Source: JBBDMX01 sp040878035
Lineage (GTDB): Bacteria > Planctomycetota > Phycisphaerae > Phycisphaerales > Phycisphaeraceae
NCBI GenBank assembly: GCA_040878035.1
Contig: JBBDMX010000086.1
Location: 1 to 64,000 of the forward strand
Direction of reading: 5' to 3'
DNA length: 64,000 nt
The notes beneath the pieces are model-generated. The model had not been told where the DNA came from, did not search any database, and saw only the letters and a list, made by a program, of their open reading frames with translations. Every line of letters starts with the position of its first letter. Position 1 is the stretch's first letter. The position numbers were made by a program, and so were the translations under genes. Positions 6,229-13,171 of the stretch are shown here, piece by piece.

Positions 6229-7716
6229 ATGCGACACTTCGAGTTGGTCATTATCGGAACCGGCCCGGCGGGTCAGAAAGCCGCCATCCAGGCCGCCAAA
6301 CTCGGCAAGTCGGTCGCCATCATCGAGAAAAACCGCGTCCTGGGCGGCGTGGCGGTCAACACCGGTACCATCCCTTCCAAGGCCCTCCGCGAAGCCGTCA
6401 TGCATCTGACCGGCGCCAACATGCGCGGCCTGATGGGCCAGTCCTATCGCGTCAAACGCAACATCACCCTCCAGGATCTCATCGCCGTCTCCCAGGAAGT
6501 GATTCATCGCGAGTGGAGCACTATTGAAGACGCCTTTGAACGCAACGGCGTGGAACTGATCTGGGGCACCGCACACTTCGAGGGACCCAACCTGCTCATG
6601 GTCCAGAACCAGGGCGAAGGGACCATGATCACCGCCGATCATTTTCTCATCGCCATCGGCACCCGGCCGGCGCGGCCCAAGTCGGTGCCCTTTGACGAAA
6701 GCGTCATCCTCACCTCCGATGAACTGCTCCGCCTCGACAATCTGCCGCGCAGCATGATCGTCGTCGGCGGCGGCGTCGTGGGCACCGAGTACGCCTGCAT
6801 GATGTCCACCCTGGGCATCAACGTGACGCTCATCGAGGGCCGCAACTACGTGCTGGGCTTCCTCGACAACGAAATTGCCGAGGCGTTTCAGTACCACATG
6901 CGCCGCGGCGGCCTCACGCTGCGCCTGGGGGAAAAGGTCGAGAGCATTCGCCGGCTATGCGACGGCGGACCCAAGAGCATGCGCGTCGAGGCGATGCTCG
7001 AGTCGGGCAAGAAGATCCAGGCCGAGTCGCTGCTGTACGCCATCGGCCGGCAAGGCATGTGCAGCCTGCTGTCGCTGGAGAACGTGGGGCTGGAGTACGA
7101 CGATCGCGAACGCCTGAAGGTCAACGCCGACTACCAGACGCCTGTGCCGCACATCTATGCCGCCGGCGATGTGATCGGCTTTCCCGCGCTGGCGTCCACC
7201 GCCATGGAGCAGGGCCGGCTGGCGGTGTGCCATATGTTCGGTCAGCCCACGCAGTCGCTGCCCCATCTGTTCCCCTTTGGCATCTATGCCGTGCCCGAGA
7301 TTTCCATGGTCGGCAAGACCGAGGAGCAACTCACGAAAGAGGCCGTTCCCTACGAAGCCGGCATCGCCCACTACGACGAAATCGCCCGCGGCCAGCTCCT
7401 GGGCGATCACACCGGCATGCTCAAACTGCTGATCCATCAGCAGACGCACGAAATCCTGGGCGTGCACATCATCGGCACCGGGGCGACCGAACTGATCCAC
7501 ATCGGCCAGGCGGTGATGGCATTCAACGGCAAGGTCGAGTTCCTCATCAACAGCGTGTTCAACTATCCGACGCTGGCAGAGGCATACAAGGTCGCGGCGC
7601 TTAACGGCTACAACAAGCTGCGCCACTTCGCGGCGGCGGCAGAGCAGGCGCGCGCGCAGACGCCGGCCCCGGCCCCGGAGACGCAGACAATGGCCCAGGC
7701 CAAGGCGGCCGCCTGA
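6229..7716 (+). CDS. sthA: Soluble pyridine nucleotide transhydrogenase
   Basis: FAD enzyme that transfers hydride between NADPH and NAD(+). Residues 1-25 form the FAD-binding Rossmann motif (ELVIIGTGPAGQKAAIQAAK). At about 40 the family's redox-disulfide region reads GGVAVNTGTIPSKALRE: the two Cys of lipoamide or mercuric reductases are absent and Thr stands in their place, the diagnostic of SthA. The NAD(P) motif is MIVVGGGVVGTEYA and the second FAD motif IYAAGDVIGFPALA; the dimerisation domain ends near 460, followed by an Ala/Pro/Gln-rich tail. ATG 6229 has GGGAG 11 bases upstream; the frame is open further upstream to 6112 but without homology. It is transcribed away from its left neighbour and stands alone. 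Confidence 0.9.
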   Translation: MRHFELVIIGTGPAGQKAAIQAAKLGKSVAIIEKNRVLGGVAVNTGTIPSKALREAVMHLTGANMRGLMGQSYRVKRNITLQDLIAVSQEVIHREWSTIEDAFERNGVELIWGTAHFEGPNLLMVQNQGEGTMITADHFLIAIGTRPARPKSVPFDESVILTSDELLRLDNLPRSMIVVGGGVVGTEYACMMSTLGINVTLIEGRNYVLGFLDNEIAEAFQYHMRRGGLTLRLGEKVESIRRLCDGGPKSMRVEAMLESGKKIQAESLLYAIGRQGMCSLLSLENVGLEYDDRERLKVNADYQTPVPHIYAAGDVIGFPALASTAMEQGRLAVCHMFGQPTQSLPHLFPFGIYAVPEISMVGKTEEQLTKEAVPYEAGIAHYDEIARGQLLGDHTGMLKLLIHQQTHEILGVHIIGTGATELIHIGQAVMAFNGKVEFLINSVFNYPTLAEAYKVAALNGYNKLRHFAAAAEQARAQTPAPAPETQTMAQAKAAA

Positions 7717-7815
7717 ACGCAGATTCAGCCGGCCGGGCCGTCTTGGCACCGCTTGGACCTATGCAACAGAATGCAAGTTCATCCGACTAAAGCGCCGTTG
7801 GAAGTGGAGGCCTCA

Positions 7816-8979
7816 CTAGAGATTCAGGTTCACTTCCTGAAGGTAGATGAAATATTTGAGGTTGAGCGTCCAGCGCAGAACCATTTTGAGTGGGACCATG
7901 GCCATGATCAGCAGCATCATGATCATGATGGCATAGCGGATCAGGCCCATCTGCTGGTACATGCTGCGAAACACCGTGCGCGCCAGGATGACGGGCAGGG
8001 CCACGAGCCAGAAGGCGACGAAGATCAGGCCGGGCAGTTCGCGCACGATCATGTTGCCGGGCAGGCCGTGGTCCAGGCCAAAGCCCAGCAGTTTCTTGCC
8101 GTTCCAGAAGTAGTCGCTGAGATTGATGTTGGTTCCCGGCAGGGATAAGTGGGCGTCCCAGTATTGGTAAGGTCCGAAGAAGTACCAGTTGGGACCGCGC
8201 AGAAACGTGCCATAGACGATGAGCACGACCCAGAGGATGAGGAAGCCAAAGAGCCAACTGGCGATGGCGAAGGGGCGCTGGCGCAAGGTGTAGTAGCCGT
8301 TGCCGCGGGGGTTGACGTCGATATAGGGCATGGCGATCAAGCCGACGACGATGAGCCCGGGCAGGAGCACGCCGGCCATCCAGGGATCGAAGTAGACCAG
8401 CAGTTCCTGGAGTCCGAGGAAGTACCAAGGCGCCTTGGAAGGGTTGGGCGGCCCGCCGGGGTTGGCCGGGGACTCCAGCGGCGCCGCCAGCAGGACGGCC
8501 CAGAGCACCAGGATCGCCGACGCCAGCACCAGGCAGATCATTTCCGTGTAGACCAGGTCGGGCCAGACCAGGGTCTTGTCGTCCTTGTCCTCGACGGGCA
8601 TGGGCCTGCCCTGTGACAGGGCGGCGTCGTTGAGGGCCGCGCCGCGAAACGCCATCCACAGGCAGAATCCCACGCCCAGCAGCATCATGGTGATGGGTAC
8701 GTTGTCGGGCTTGCGGATGATCAAGCCGTAGTTGGGATCGATGAGGATGCTGCCGAAGTAGACGAAACAGAACGCGCCCAAGAGCCCCGCCGCGACCAGC
8801 GGCCGTGTCCACCAGCGGTACGACACCAGCATCACCACGAACAGCAGCGTGAGGATCGGCAAGCTGATCATCGGATCGCTGAGCCGGTTGACCAGCGCCT
8901 TAAACGACTCGATGGCGGGGCTGGTGAAGACCGGCTGCGGTGACGCGGCGAGGGTGATGTTGAGCCAAGGCAAGTGCAT
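7816..8979 (-). CDS. Cytochrome b C-terminal subunit (PetD-like) of bc-type complex
   Basis: Membrane subunit of a quinol:cytochrome c (bc/b6f-type) oxidoreductase, 387 residues with about nine hydrophobic segments. The motif SKAPWYFLGLQELLVYFDPW (about 195-214) is the subunit IV/cytochrome b C-terminal quinone-site region, where APWY replaces the usual PEWY. DVNPRGNGYYTLRQRPFAI follows, then further membrane helices. It is longer than plastid-type subunit IV (about 160 residues) and has an extra N-terminal membrane part. Start ATG 8979 has TGGAG nearby; the ORF could open at 9069, but those codons lie over an intergenic hairpin. It is last in the operon after the Rieske and cytochrome b6-like genes. 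Confidence 0.85.
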   Translation of the reverse strand: MHLPWLNITLAASPQPVFTSPAIESFKALVNRLSDPMISLPILTLLFVVMLVSYRWWTRPLVAAGLLGAFCFVYFGSILIDPNYGLIIRKPDNVPITMMLLGVGFCLWMAFRGAALNDAALSQGRPMPVEDKDDKTLVWPDLVYTEMICLVLASAILVLWAVLLAAPLESPANPGGPPNPSKAPWYFLGLQELLVYFDPWMAGVLLPGLIVVGLIAMPYIDVNPRGNGYYTLRQRPFAIASWLFGFLILWVVLIVYGTFLRGPNWYFFGPYQYWDAHLSLPGTNINLSDYFWNGKKLLGFGLDHGLPGNMIVRELPGLIFVAFWLVALPVILARTVFRSMYQQMGLIRYAIMIMMLLIMAMVPLKMVLRWTLNLKYFIYLQEVNLNL

Positions 8980-8999
8980 GTGAGGCTCCAGGCGTCGAT

Positions 9000-9033
9000 C
9001 CCCGGCAAGCCCTGAAGACAGGGCATGCCGGGG
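9000..9033. repeat. Strong intercistronic hairpin in the bc operon
   Basis: CCCCGGCAAGCCCTGAAGAC continues to AGGGCATGCCGGGG, pairing CCCCGGCA with TGCCGGGG and GCCCT with AGGGC. It lies about 20 bases before the start of the PetD-like gene and after the cytochrome b6 stop, where it could stabilise mRNA or attenuate transcription. Confidence 0.7.
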
Positions 9034-9100
9034 CTTGTAAATCCGAAATCCGCAATCCGACGGCTGCAACAGCGGCTCCCGCCGCTAAATCCGACATTCC

Positions 9101-9871
9101 TCACAGCGGCCCGCTGATCCCGCCGTCCTTGCGGATGCGCCAGAAGTGGACGGCGATGAGCACCGCCGCCGCCAACGGCAGGGCGATGCAGTGCAGCACA
9201 TAGAAGCGCAACAGCGCGTTTTCACCGACGCTGGTCCCAGCCAGCAACATAAAGGCCGCGTCGGACTTGACCGTCACCAGCGGGATGCCGCCGGGCAGCT
9301 TGAGCACATCCGCGAACGGTCCGGCCATGCCCATCAGCGGCGTGGCCTTACCCATGTTCGACCCCACCGTGATGGCCCAGATCGCCAACTGATCCCAGGG
9401 CAACAGATACCCCGTGAACGACAGCAGCATGGTCAGCACCAGCAGGATCACGCCCACGCCCCAGTTGAATTCGCGCGGCGGCTTGTACGACCCCGTGAGA
9501 AACACGCGCATCATGTGCAGCCAGATCGAGATGATCATCGCGTGCGCCCCCCAGCGGTGAATCTCGCGCAAGAGCCCCAGCGTGGTGTGCGCCCGCAGGG
9601 CGATGATGTCCGAGTAGGCGTACTCAGGCACCGGGCGATAGTAGAACATCAAGAGCACGCCGCTGATGGTTTCCGCCAGGAAGAGGAAGAAGGTCAGCCC
9701 GCCCATACACCAGGTAAAGGACAGGCGGATGCCGCTCTTGCGAACGGCCACGGGGTGCAGGTGCAGGAAGACGTTGCTCATGACCGCCATGACACGCGTG
9801 CGCCGGTCGCGCGGAATGCCGTGGCGGAAGATCGAGTTCCAGACCTGCGATTGGCGGATGTAGTTGAACAT
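9101..9871 (-). CDS. Cytochrome b6-like N-terminal subunit
   Basis: The 256-residue protein is the four-helix, dihaem cytochrome b core. Haem-ligand histidines lie in helix B (REIHRWGAHAMIISIWLHMM) and helix D (FYVLHCIALPLAAAVLIAVH, with 14 residues between the two His, as in b6-type proteins). SFTGYLLPWDQLAIWAITVG is the Qo-site segment and FWRIRKDGGISGPL the end. The N-terminal 20 residues are an amphipathic helix. The ATG at 9871 is the obvious start. It reads from the Rieske gene (stop 9980) and is followed by the PetD-like gene, so the b subunit is split as in b6f complexes. Confidence 0.9.
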   Translation of the reverse strand: MFNYIRQSQVWNSIFRHGIPRDRRTRVMAVMSNVFLHLHPVAVRKSGIRLSFTWCMGGLTFFLFLAETISGVLLMFYYRPVPEYAYSDIIALRAHTTLGLLREIHRWGAHAMIISIWLHMMRVFLTGSYKPPREFNWGVGVILLVLTMLLSFTGYLLPWDQLAIWAITVGSNMGKATPLMGMAGPFADVLKLPGGIPLVTVKSDAAFMLLAGTSVGENALLRFYVLHCIALPLAAAVLIAVHFWRIRKDGGISGPL

Positions 9872-9934
9872 TGCTGATGTCGAATCTCGGATTCCGAATC
9901 TAGCGAAGCGCTGTTGAAGCCGTCGGATTTGGGA

Positions 9935-9976
9935 GCCGCTTGCGGCTTAGCATCCGTCGCGCGACCACTGGTCGCG
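9935..9976. repeat. Two small hairpins between Rieske and cytochrome b6 genes
   Basis: GCCGCTTGCGGC (9935-9946) and GCGACCACTGGTCGC (9961-9975) sit next to each other after the Rieske stop codon. The first, within AGCCGCTTGCGGCTTAGC, recurs at 29351-29362, so it is a dispersed motif rather than a dedicated operon signal. Confidence 0.55.
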
Positions 9977-9979
9977 GCT

Positions 9980-11044
9980 TTACACGCTGATATACGACGC
10001 GGGGTTATTCCACTGGCCCAGTTCGGCGCGGTATTTCTGGCTCTTGTCCACGACGACGAATTGCCCTTCGCGGGTGATCTTGAAGCGTTCGAGCGGGCGT
10101 GGCGCGGGGCCTTCGAAGTTCACGCCGTTGATGTAGTAGCCCGAGCCGTGGCAGGGGCACTTGAACTTCTGGTCGGTGGGCAGCCAGTTGGGGATGCAGC
10201 CCAGGTGCGTGCAAATATCGGACAGCGCGACGAGTTGGCCATCGGGCTGGTGCACGATCCACACGCCGTTGCTGGACTTGAACTGCTCGTAGACACCCAC
10301 GGTGGCGTAGTCCCCCAGCTTACCGGCGCGGAAAGTGGTGGGCGGCTCCTTGGTGACCTTGGGAACCATAAAGGATTGGAAGGCACCCATAAAGGTGAGA
10401 AAGGACGCGGCGATCGCGCCCCAGGCGACCGCCAGGATCACCCCGGTGCCGGCGACGACGCCGGCGAAATCGCGTCGCGACAGACCGGCCTTTTCGCGGA
10501 TGCGCTGGGCGACGGTGGGCTTGGGTCGCGTAAAGCCGGCGCCGACCATCGCCGCCGAGAGGGCATCGGGCGGGGCATGGCGTGGCAGGGCATGGGCGAT
10601 GGCGCCGGCGGGCACGCGCGCGGGCCGTAGCGGCTCAGCCGTGCCCGGCGCATGGCCGGTGATGCGCGAGGTGACCAGCAGGCCGGCCCACTTGGGCTCG
10701 GGCCGACCGGTGGGCATCGCCAGCGCAGGCTTCTTTTTCCCCGCGCCTTCACCGTGGGCCGCGCTCGTGGCCGCCTTGGCCTCCTGCTCCTCCGGGCTGG
10801 GCCAGGGCTCGGGGCCTTCCACCTGGATCGTCTCGAACTTGATCACATCCACCGGGCAGCCCTCGGCGGCGATCTTGATCGAGGGGGTCAGCGGCTTGGT
10901 GAAATCGGCGCTGCGGGCCTCGGGCCGGATCACGCAGGTCTCTTCCTGCACGTCGAACACTTCAGGGCAATCCGTCTCGCAGGCATCGCACACGATGCAC
11001 CCGGGCGCTATCCAGACTTTGACGACTTCCTCATGTGTGGCCAT
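9980..11044 (-). CDS. Ferredoxin-Rieske fusion protein of bc-type complex
   Basis: Two iron-sulfur domains in one 354-residue chain. Residues 10-70 are a monocluster ferredoxin: CIVCDACETDCPEVF (C-x2-C-x2-C-x3-CP) and a distal GCPVDVI. A Pro/Ala-rich linker of about 100 residues follows. Then SRRDFAGVVAGTGVILAV and a hydrophobic stretch (the Tat-like/anchor helix of Rieske proteins) lead to the Rieske domain with CTHLGC and CPCHGSGY, the two Cys-His pairs that bind [2Fe-2S]. Electrons from quinol pass through the Rieske centre; the cytoplasmic-side ferredoxin domain is unusual. ATG 11044 has AGGAAA eight bases upstream and is preferred over ATG 11062. It precedes the cytochrome b genes in one operon. 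Confidence 0.85.
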   Translation of the reverse strand: MATHEEVVKVWIAPGCIVCDACETDCPEVFDVQEETCVIRPEARSADFTKPLTPSIKIAAEGCPVDVIKFETIQVEGPEPWPSPEEQEAKAATSAAHGEGAGKKKPALAMPTGRPEPKWAGLLVTSRITGHAPGTAEPLRPARVPAGAIAHALPRHAPPDALSAAMVGAGFTRPKPTVAQRIREKAGLSRRDFAGVVAGTGVILAVAWGAIAASFLTFMGAFQSFMVPKVTKEPPTTFRAGKLGDYATVGVYEQFKSSNGVWIVHQPDGQLVALSDICTHLGCIPNWLPTDQKFKCPCHGSGYYINGVNFEGPAPRPLERFKITREGQFVVVDKSQKYRAELGQWNNPASYISV

Positions 11045-11069
11045 GCGGGGGTTTCCTGACATGCGCAGA

Positions 11070-11100
11070 TACCAGACGCTTGGCAGACTCAGCGTCGGCG
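11070..11100. repeat. REP-like palindrome, copy 1 (TACCAGACGCTT...AGCGTCGGCG)
   Basis: TACCAGACGCTTGGCAGACT followed by CAGCGTCGGCG; GACGCT pairs with AGCGTC across a 10-base loop. Copies also lie at 14752-14782, 23570-23607, 29375-29434 (inverted pair) and 54546-54635 (inverted pair), all between genes. Confidence 0.8.
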
Positions 11101-11180
11101 TGGACGGACTCTTTCCTCATTGGAACTTCATCATTGGAATTTCCACCCCACTGCTACTGCTTCACCAGCACCACGAAGTG

Positions 11181-12242
11181 TTACGGCGCTGTCTGGTCAT
11201 CGAAGCCCTGCTTCCGCTTCCATGCCAACAAGGCCCCGGCCTCTTTTCGCACCATCACGCTTGGATCGTTCACCGCCAGTGCTTCAATAGTAGCCCAGAT
11301 TTGCGGATCGTCCATCCCCCGTGCCCCGGCTAATGTGGCGAGCATAATGCGATCCTGATCGTGGGGCGGTAGGGTGCGCCCCCCGGAAGGCCCCGGAGCG
11401 GCCGGACCGGTCGATTCGGCGGGCAACTTCGCCAGCGCCTCGCGATTCAACAGCAGCGCGGTGACATAGTGCGCGCCCGCCGCATCGCCCAGGCGCGCCA
11501 GCGCCACCGCGGCGTTCCAATGCAGCTCGCGGAATATCTCGCCCGGCCGGGCCATCGCCTGACGAAGCTCGGCGATGGTGGCCATGTCCTGCGGCGTGGT
11601 CAGCTCGCCCAACACCGCCGCGGCCTGTTGCGCTACCTCCGGAACCGGGTCACCCAAGTAGCGACGCAGCACGACCAGCGCCGGTTCAAGCGGGGGCAGA
11701 GGCTCTTTCCGGGGAGCCCCGCCCCGGGTTTGATCGGCCCACGTCGCAATCCCCAGCGTCACCGCGTTGCGCACCATGCTGTGTTTCGAATCGGCGTGAC
11801 TCAGGATCACCTCCAGACCCTCGGGCTGACGAAGCTGGCCGATGGCCATGAGCAAAAAGGCATGCAACTCCGCCTCGTTGGGGCTGACGTTGTTCTCAAG
11901 GATGCGGACCATGTCGCTGTGCAGCCCGCGGCGCTTGGCGGGATCGGTGATGGTCGGCAGCATGGCGGCGATGTTGGCGGCGGCGAGGCAGCGGTCCTTA
12001 TAGCGCGGGTCCTGCAACCCCCCCGCCATGCGCCCGGCGCCGCTTGACTGCTGGAGGCGAACCATCTGGTCGTCGATATTGTCCGGCCGGGCACTGAGCA
12101 GGCCGAAGATCAGCCAGACGGTGACGGCGGCAATGGCGATCAGCGCGGGGATGATGACCAGTTGCGCCGCCTGCCGCCCGAAGCTGGGCGGTGCACCGGG
12201 GTCGGAAGCGGGGGCGGGCTTGGGTGGTGCTTCTTCAGACAT
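11181..12242 (-). CDS. Membrane-anchored HEAT-repeat protein upstream of the bc operon
   Basis: The 353-residue product has a Pro/Ala-rich cytoplasmic start, one membrane helix (LVIIPALIAIAAVTVWLIFG, about 30-49), then helical HEAT-like repeats (EGLEVILSHADSKHSMVRNA, LVVLRRYLGDPVPEVAQQAA, IRELHW-type segments, and ALAVNDPSVMVRKEAGALLA near the end). No catalytic motif is visible, so a scaffold role is inferred. It is the first gene of a co-directional series with the Rieske-ferredoxin and cytochrome b genes, about 140 bases upstream of the former, hinting at an assembly or accessory subunit of that complex. ATG 12242 has a GGAG about ten bases upstream, better than the ATGs at 12254 or 12260. 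Confidence 0.75.
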   Translation of the reverse strand: MSEEAPPKPAPASDPGAPPSFGRQAAQLVIIPALIAIAAVTVWLIFGLLSARPDNIDDQMVRLQQSSGAGRMAGGLQDPRYKDRCLAAANIAAMLPTITDPAKRRGLHSDMVRILENNVSPNEAELHAFLLMAIGQLRQPEGLEVILSHADSKHSMVRNAVTLGIATWADQTRGGAPRKEPLPPLEPALVVLRRYLGDPVPEVAQQAAAVLGELTTPQDMATIAELRQAMARPGEIFRELHWNAAVALARLGDAAGAHYVTALLLNREALAKLPAESTGPAAPGPSGGRTLPPHDQDRIMLATLAGARGMDDPQIWATIEALAVNDPSVMVRKEAGALLAWKRKQGFDDQTAP

Positions 12243-12251
12243 GCAAGACTC

Positions 12252-12273
12252 CATGCTCACTTAAGTGAGCATG
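12252..12273. repeat. 22-bp perfect palindrome, CATGC family copy 1
   Basis: CATGCTCACTT followed by AAGTGAGCATG is a perfect palindrome lying between the HEAT-protein start and tRNA-Leu. Related 22-bp palindromes are at 17205-17226, 41669-41690 and 46392-46413. Confidence 0.8.
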
Positions 12274-12290
12274 CCTTCACTCCCCCCCAA

Positions 12291-12376
12291 TGCCCCGGGC
12301 GGGGATCGAACCCGCACGGCCCTTGCGGGCCAAGGGATTTTAAGTCCCTTGCGTCTGCCAATTCCGCCACCGGGGC
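12291..12376 (-). tRNA. tRNA-Leu (anticodon TAA)
   Basis: On the minus strand the sequence opens GCCCCGGTGGCGGAATTGGC and closes GGGTTCGATCCCCGCCCGGGGCA. The acceptor stem GCCCCGG/CCGGGGC, the AAGGGACTTAAAATCCCTT anticodon arm with anticodon TAA, a long class II variable arm (GGCCCGCAAGGGCC) and the T arm are all present. CCA is not encoded. It reads UUA (and UUG by wobble) codons. Confidence 0.95.
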
Positions 12377-12425
12377 CAGGCGGCGCCGCCACCGTGGTCT
12401 TGAGTCTAGCAGCACGGACGAGGGC

Positions 12426-12499
12426 GTGACAAGGTGACAAGGCAATGGGGAGGGATAAGCACGATGTCTTTCAACTTGCCGCCTTGTCACCTTGTCACC
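12426..12499. repeat. AAGGTGACAAGG inverted repeat, copy 1
   Basis: GTGACAAGGTGACAAGGC (12426-12443) is perfectly inverted as GCCTTGTCACCTTGTCAC (12481-12498), with about 37 bases between. A related element is at 43111-43191. It lies just before the site-2 protease gene and would form a hairpin in its leader. Confidence 0.75.
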
Positions 12500-12529
12500 T
12501 CCTCATCAAGCATGCGTTACGATACGTCC

Positions 12530-13168
12530 ATGAACCTGTTCATCATGACCCTACAGACCAATCCGTTCTATTTTTTCGCGGTGGTCATCACCGTTGTGAT
12601 CAGCATCGTACTGCACGAGTTGGCGCACGGTTGGGCGGCGATCTGGCAGGGGGATGACACACCGATCCGCACCGGACACATGACGCTCAACCCGGTGGTG
12701 CACATGGGGTGGTACTCGCTGATTTTTCTGGTGGTGGTGGGGATTTCCTGGGGATTGATGCCGGTGGACCCGTCGCGGTTCCGCAGCCGGCGCGGTGATG
12801 CCCTGGTGGCGCTGGCGGGGCCGGCGATGAACGTGCTCCTGGCAGCAATCGCGCTAACGGGTCTGGGACTGTGGATGCGGTTTGATCCGATCAGCCTGGA
12901 CGACACGATGCTTCGCCTGCGCGAGTTCCTGTACATCTTTGGGGTCTTGAACCTGGTGCTGGCGCCGTTCAATCTCCTGCCGATCCCGCCGCTGGACGGC
13001 TCGCGCATTCTGGCTAACCTCGATCGCCGCTATGCCGAGTTGATCCACGACCCTAGTAAACAAGGCGTGCTGATGCTGGGCTTTGTGCTGGTGTTCTTCC
13101 TGGCGCGGTATTTCTTCATGGCAGGCCACTGGGGCGCCGAGGCATACCTGCAACTGCTTGCCTCTTGA
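12530..13168 (+). CDS. Site-2 protease family (M50) membrane metalloprotease
   Basis: Intramembrane zinc protease of about 212 residues. The zinc-binding motif HELAHGWAAIW lies in the first or second hydrophobic segment (about residues 30-40) and the third zinc-ligand motif, NLLPIPPLDGSRIL, near 150. The rest is hydrophobic helices, with no PDZ domain, placing it in the short group of site-2-protease-like proteins. Substrate unknown; relatives cleave membrane-bound anti-sigma factors or process membrane proteins. The frame is open from 12434 but that stretch is an intergenic repeat, so ATG 12530 is chosen; ATG 12512 is possible. It is a single gene between tRNA-Leu and a convergent gene. Confidence 0.8.
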   Translation: MNLFIMTLQTNPFYFFAVVITVVISIVLHELAHGWAAIWQGDDTPIRTGHMTLNPVVHMGWYSLIFLVVVGISWGLMPVDPSRFRSRRGDALVALAGPAMNVLLAAIALTGLGLWMRFDPISLDDTMLRLREFLYIFGVLNLVLAPFNLLPIPPLDGSRILANLDRRYAELIHDPSKQGVLMLGFVLVFFLARYFFMAGHWGAEAYLQLLAS

Positions 13169-13171
13169 TGG

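Noticed and set aside
6229..7716. Dihydrolipoamide dehydrogenase
   Set aside because: The redox-active Cys pair is absent; GGVAVNTGTIPSK is the SthA form.
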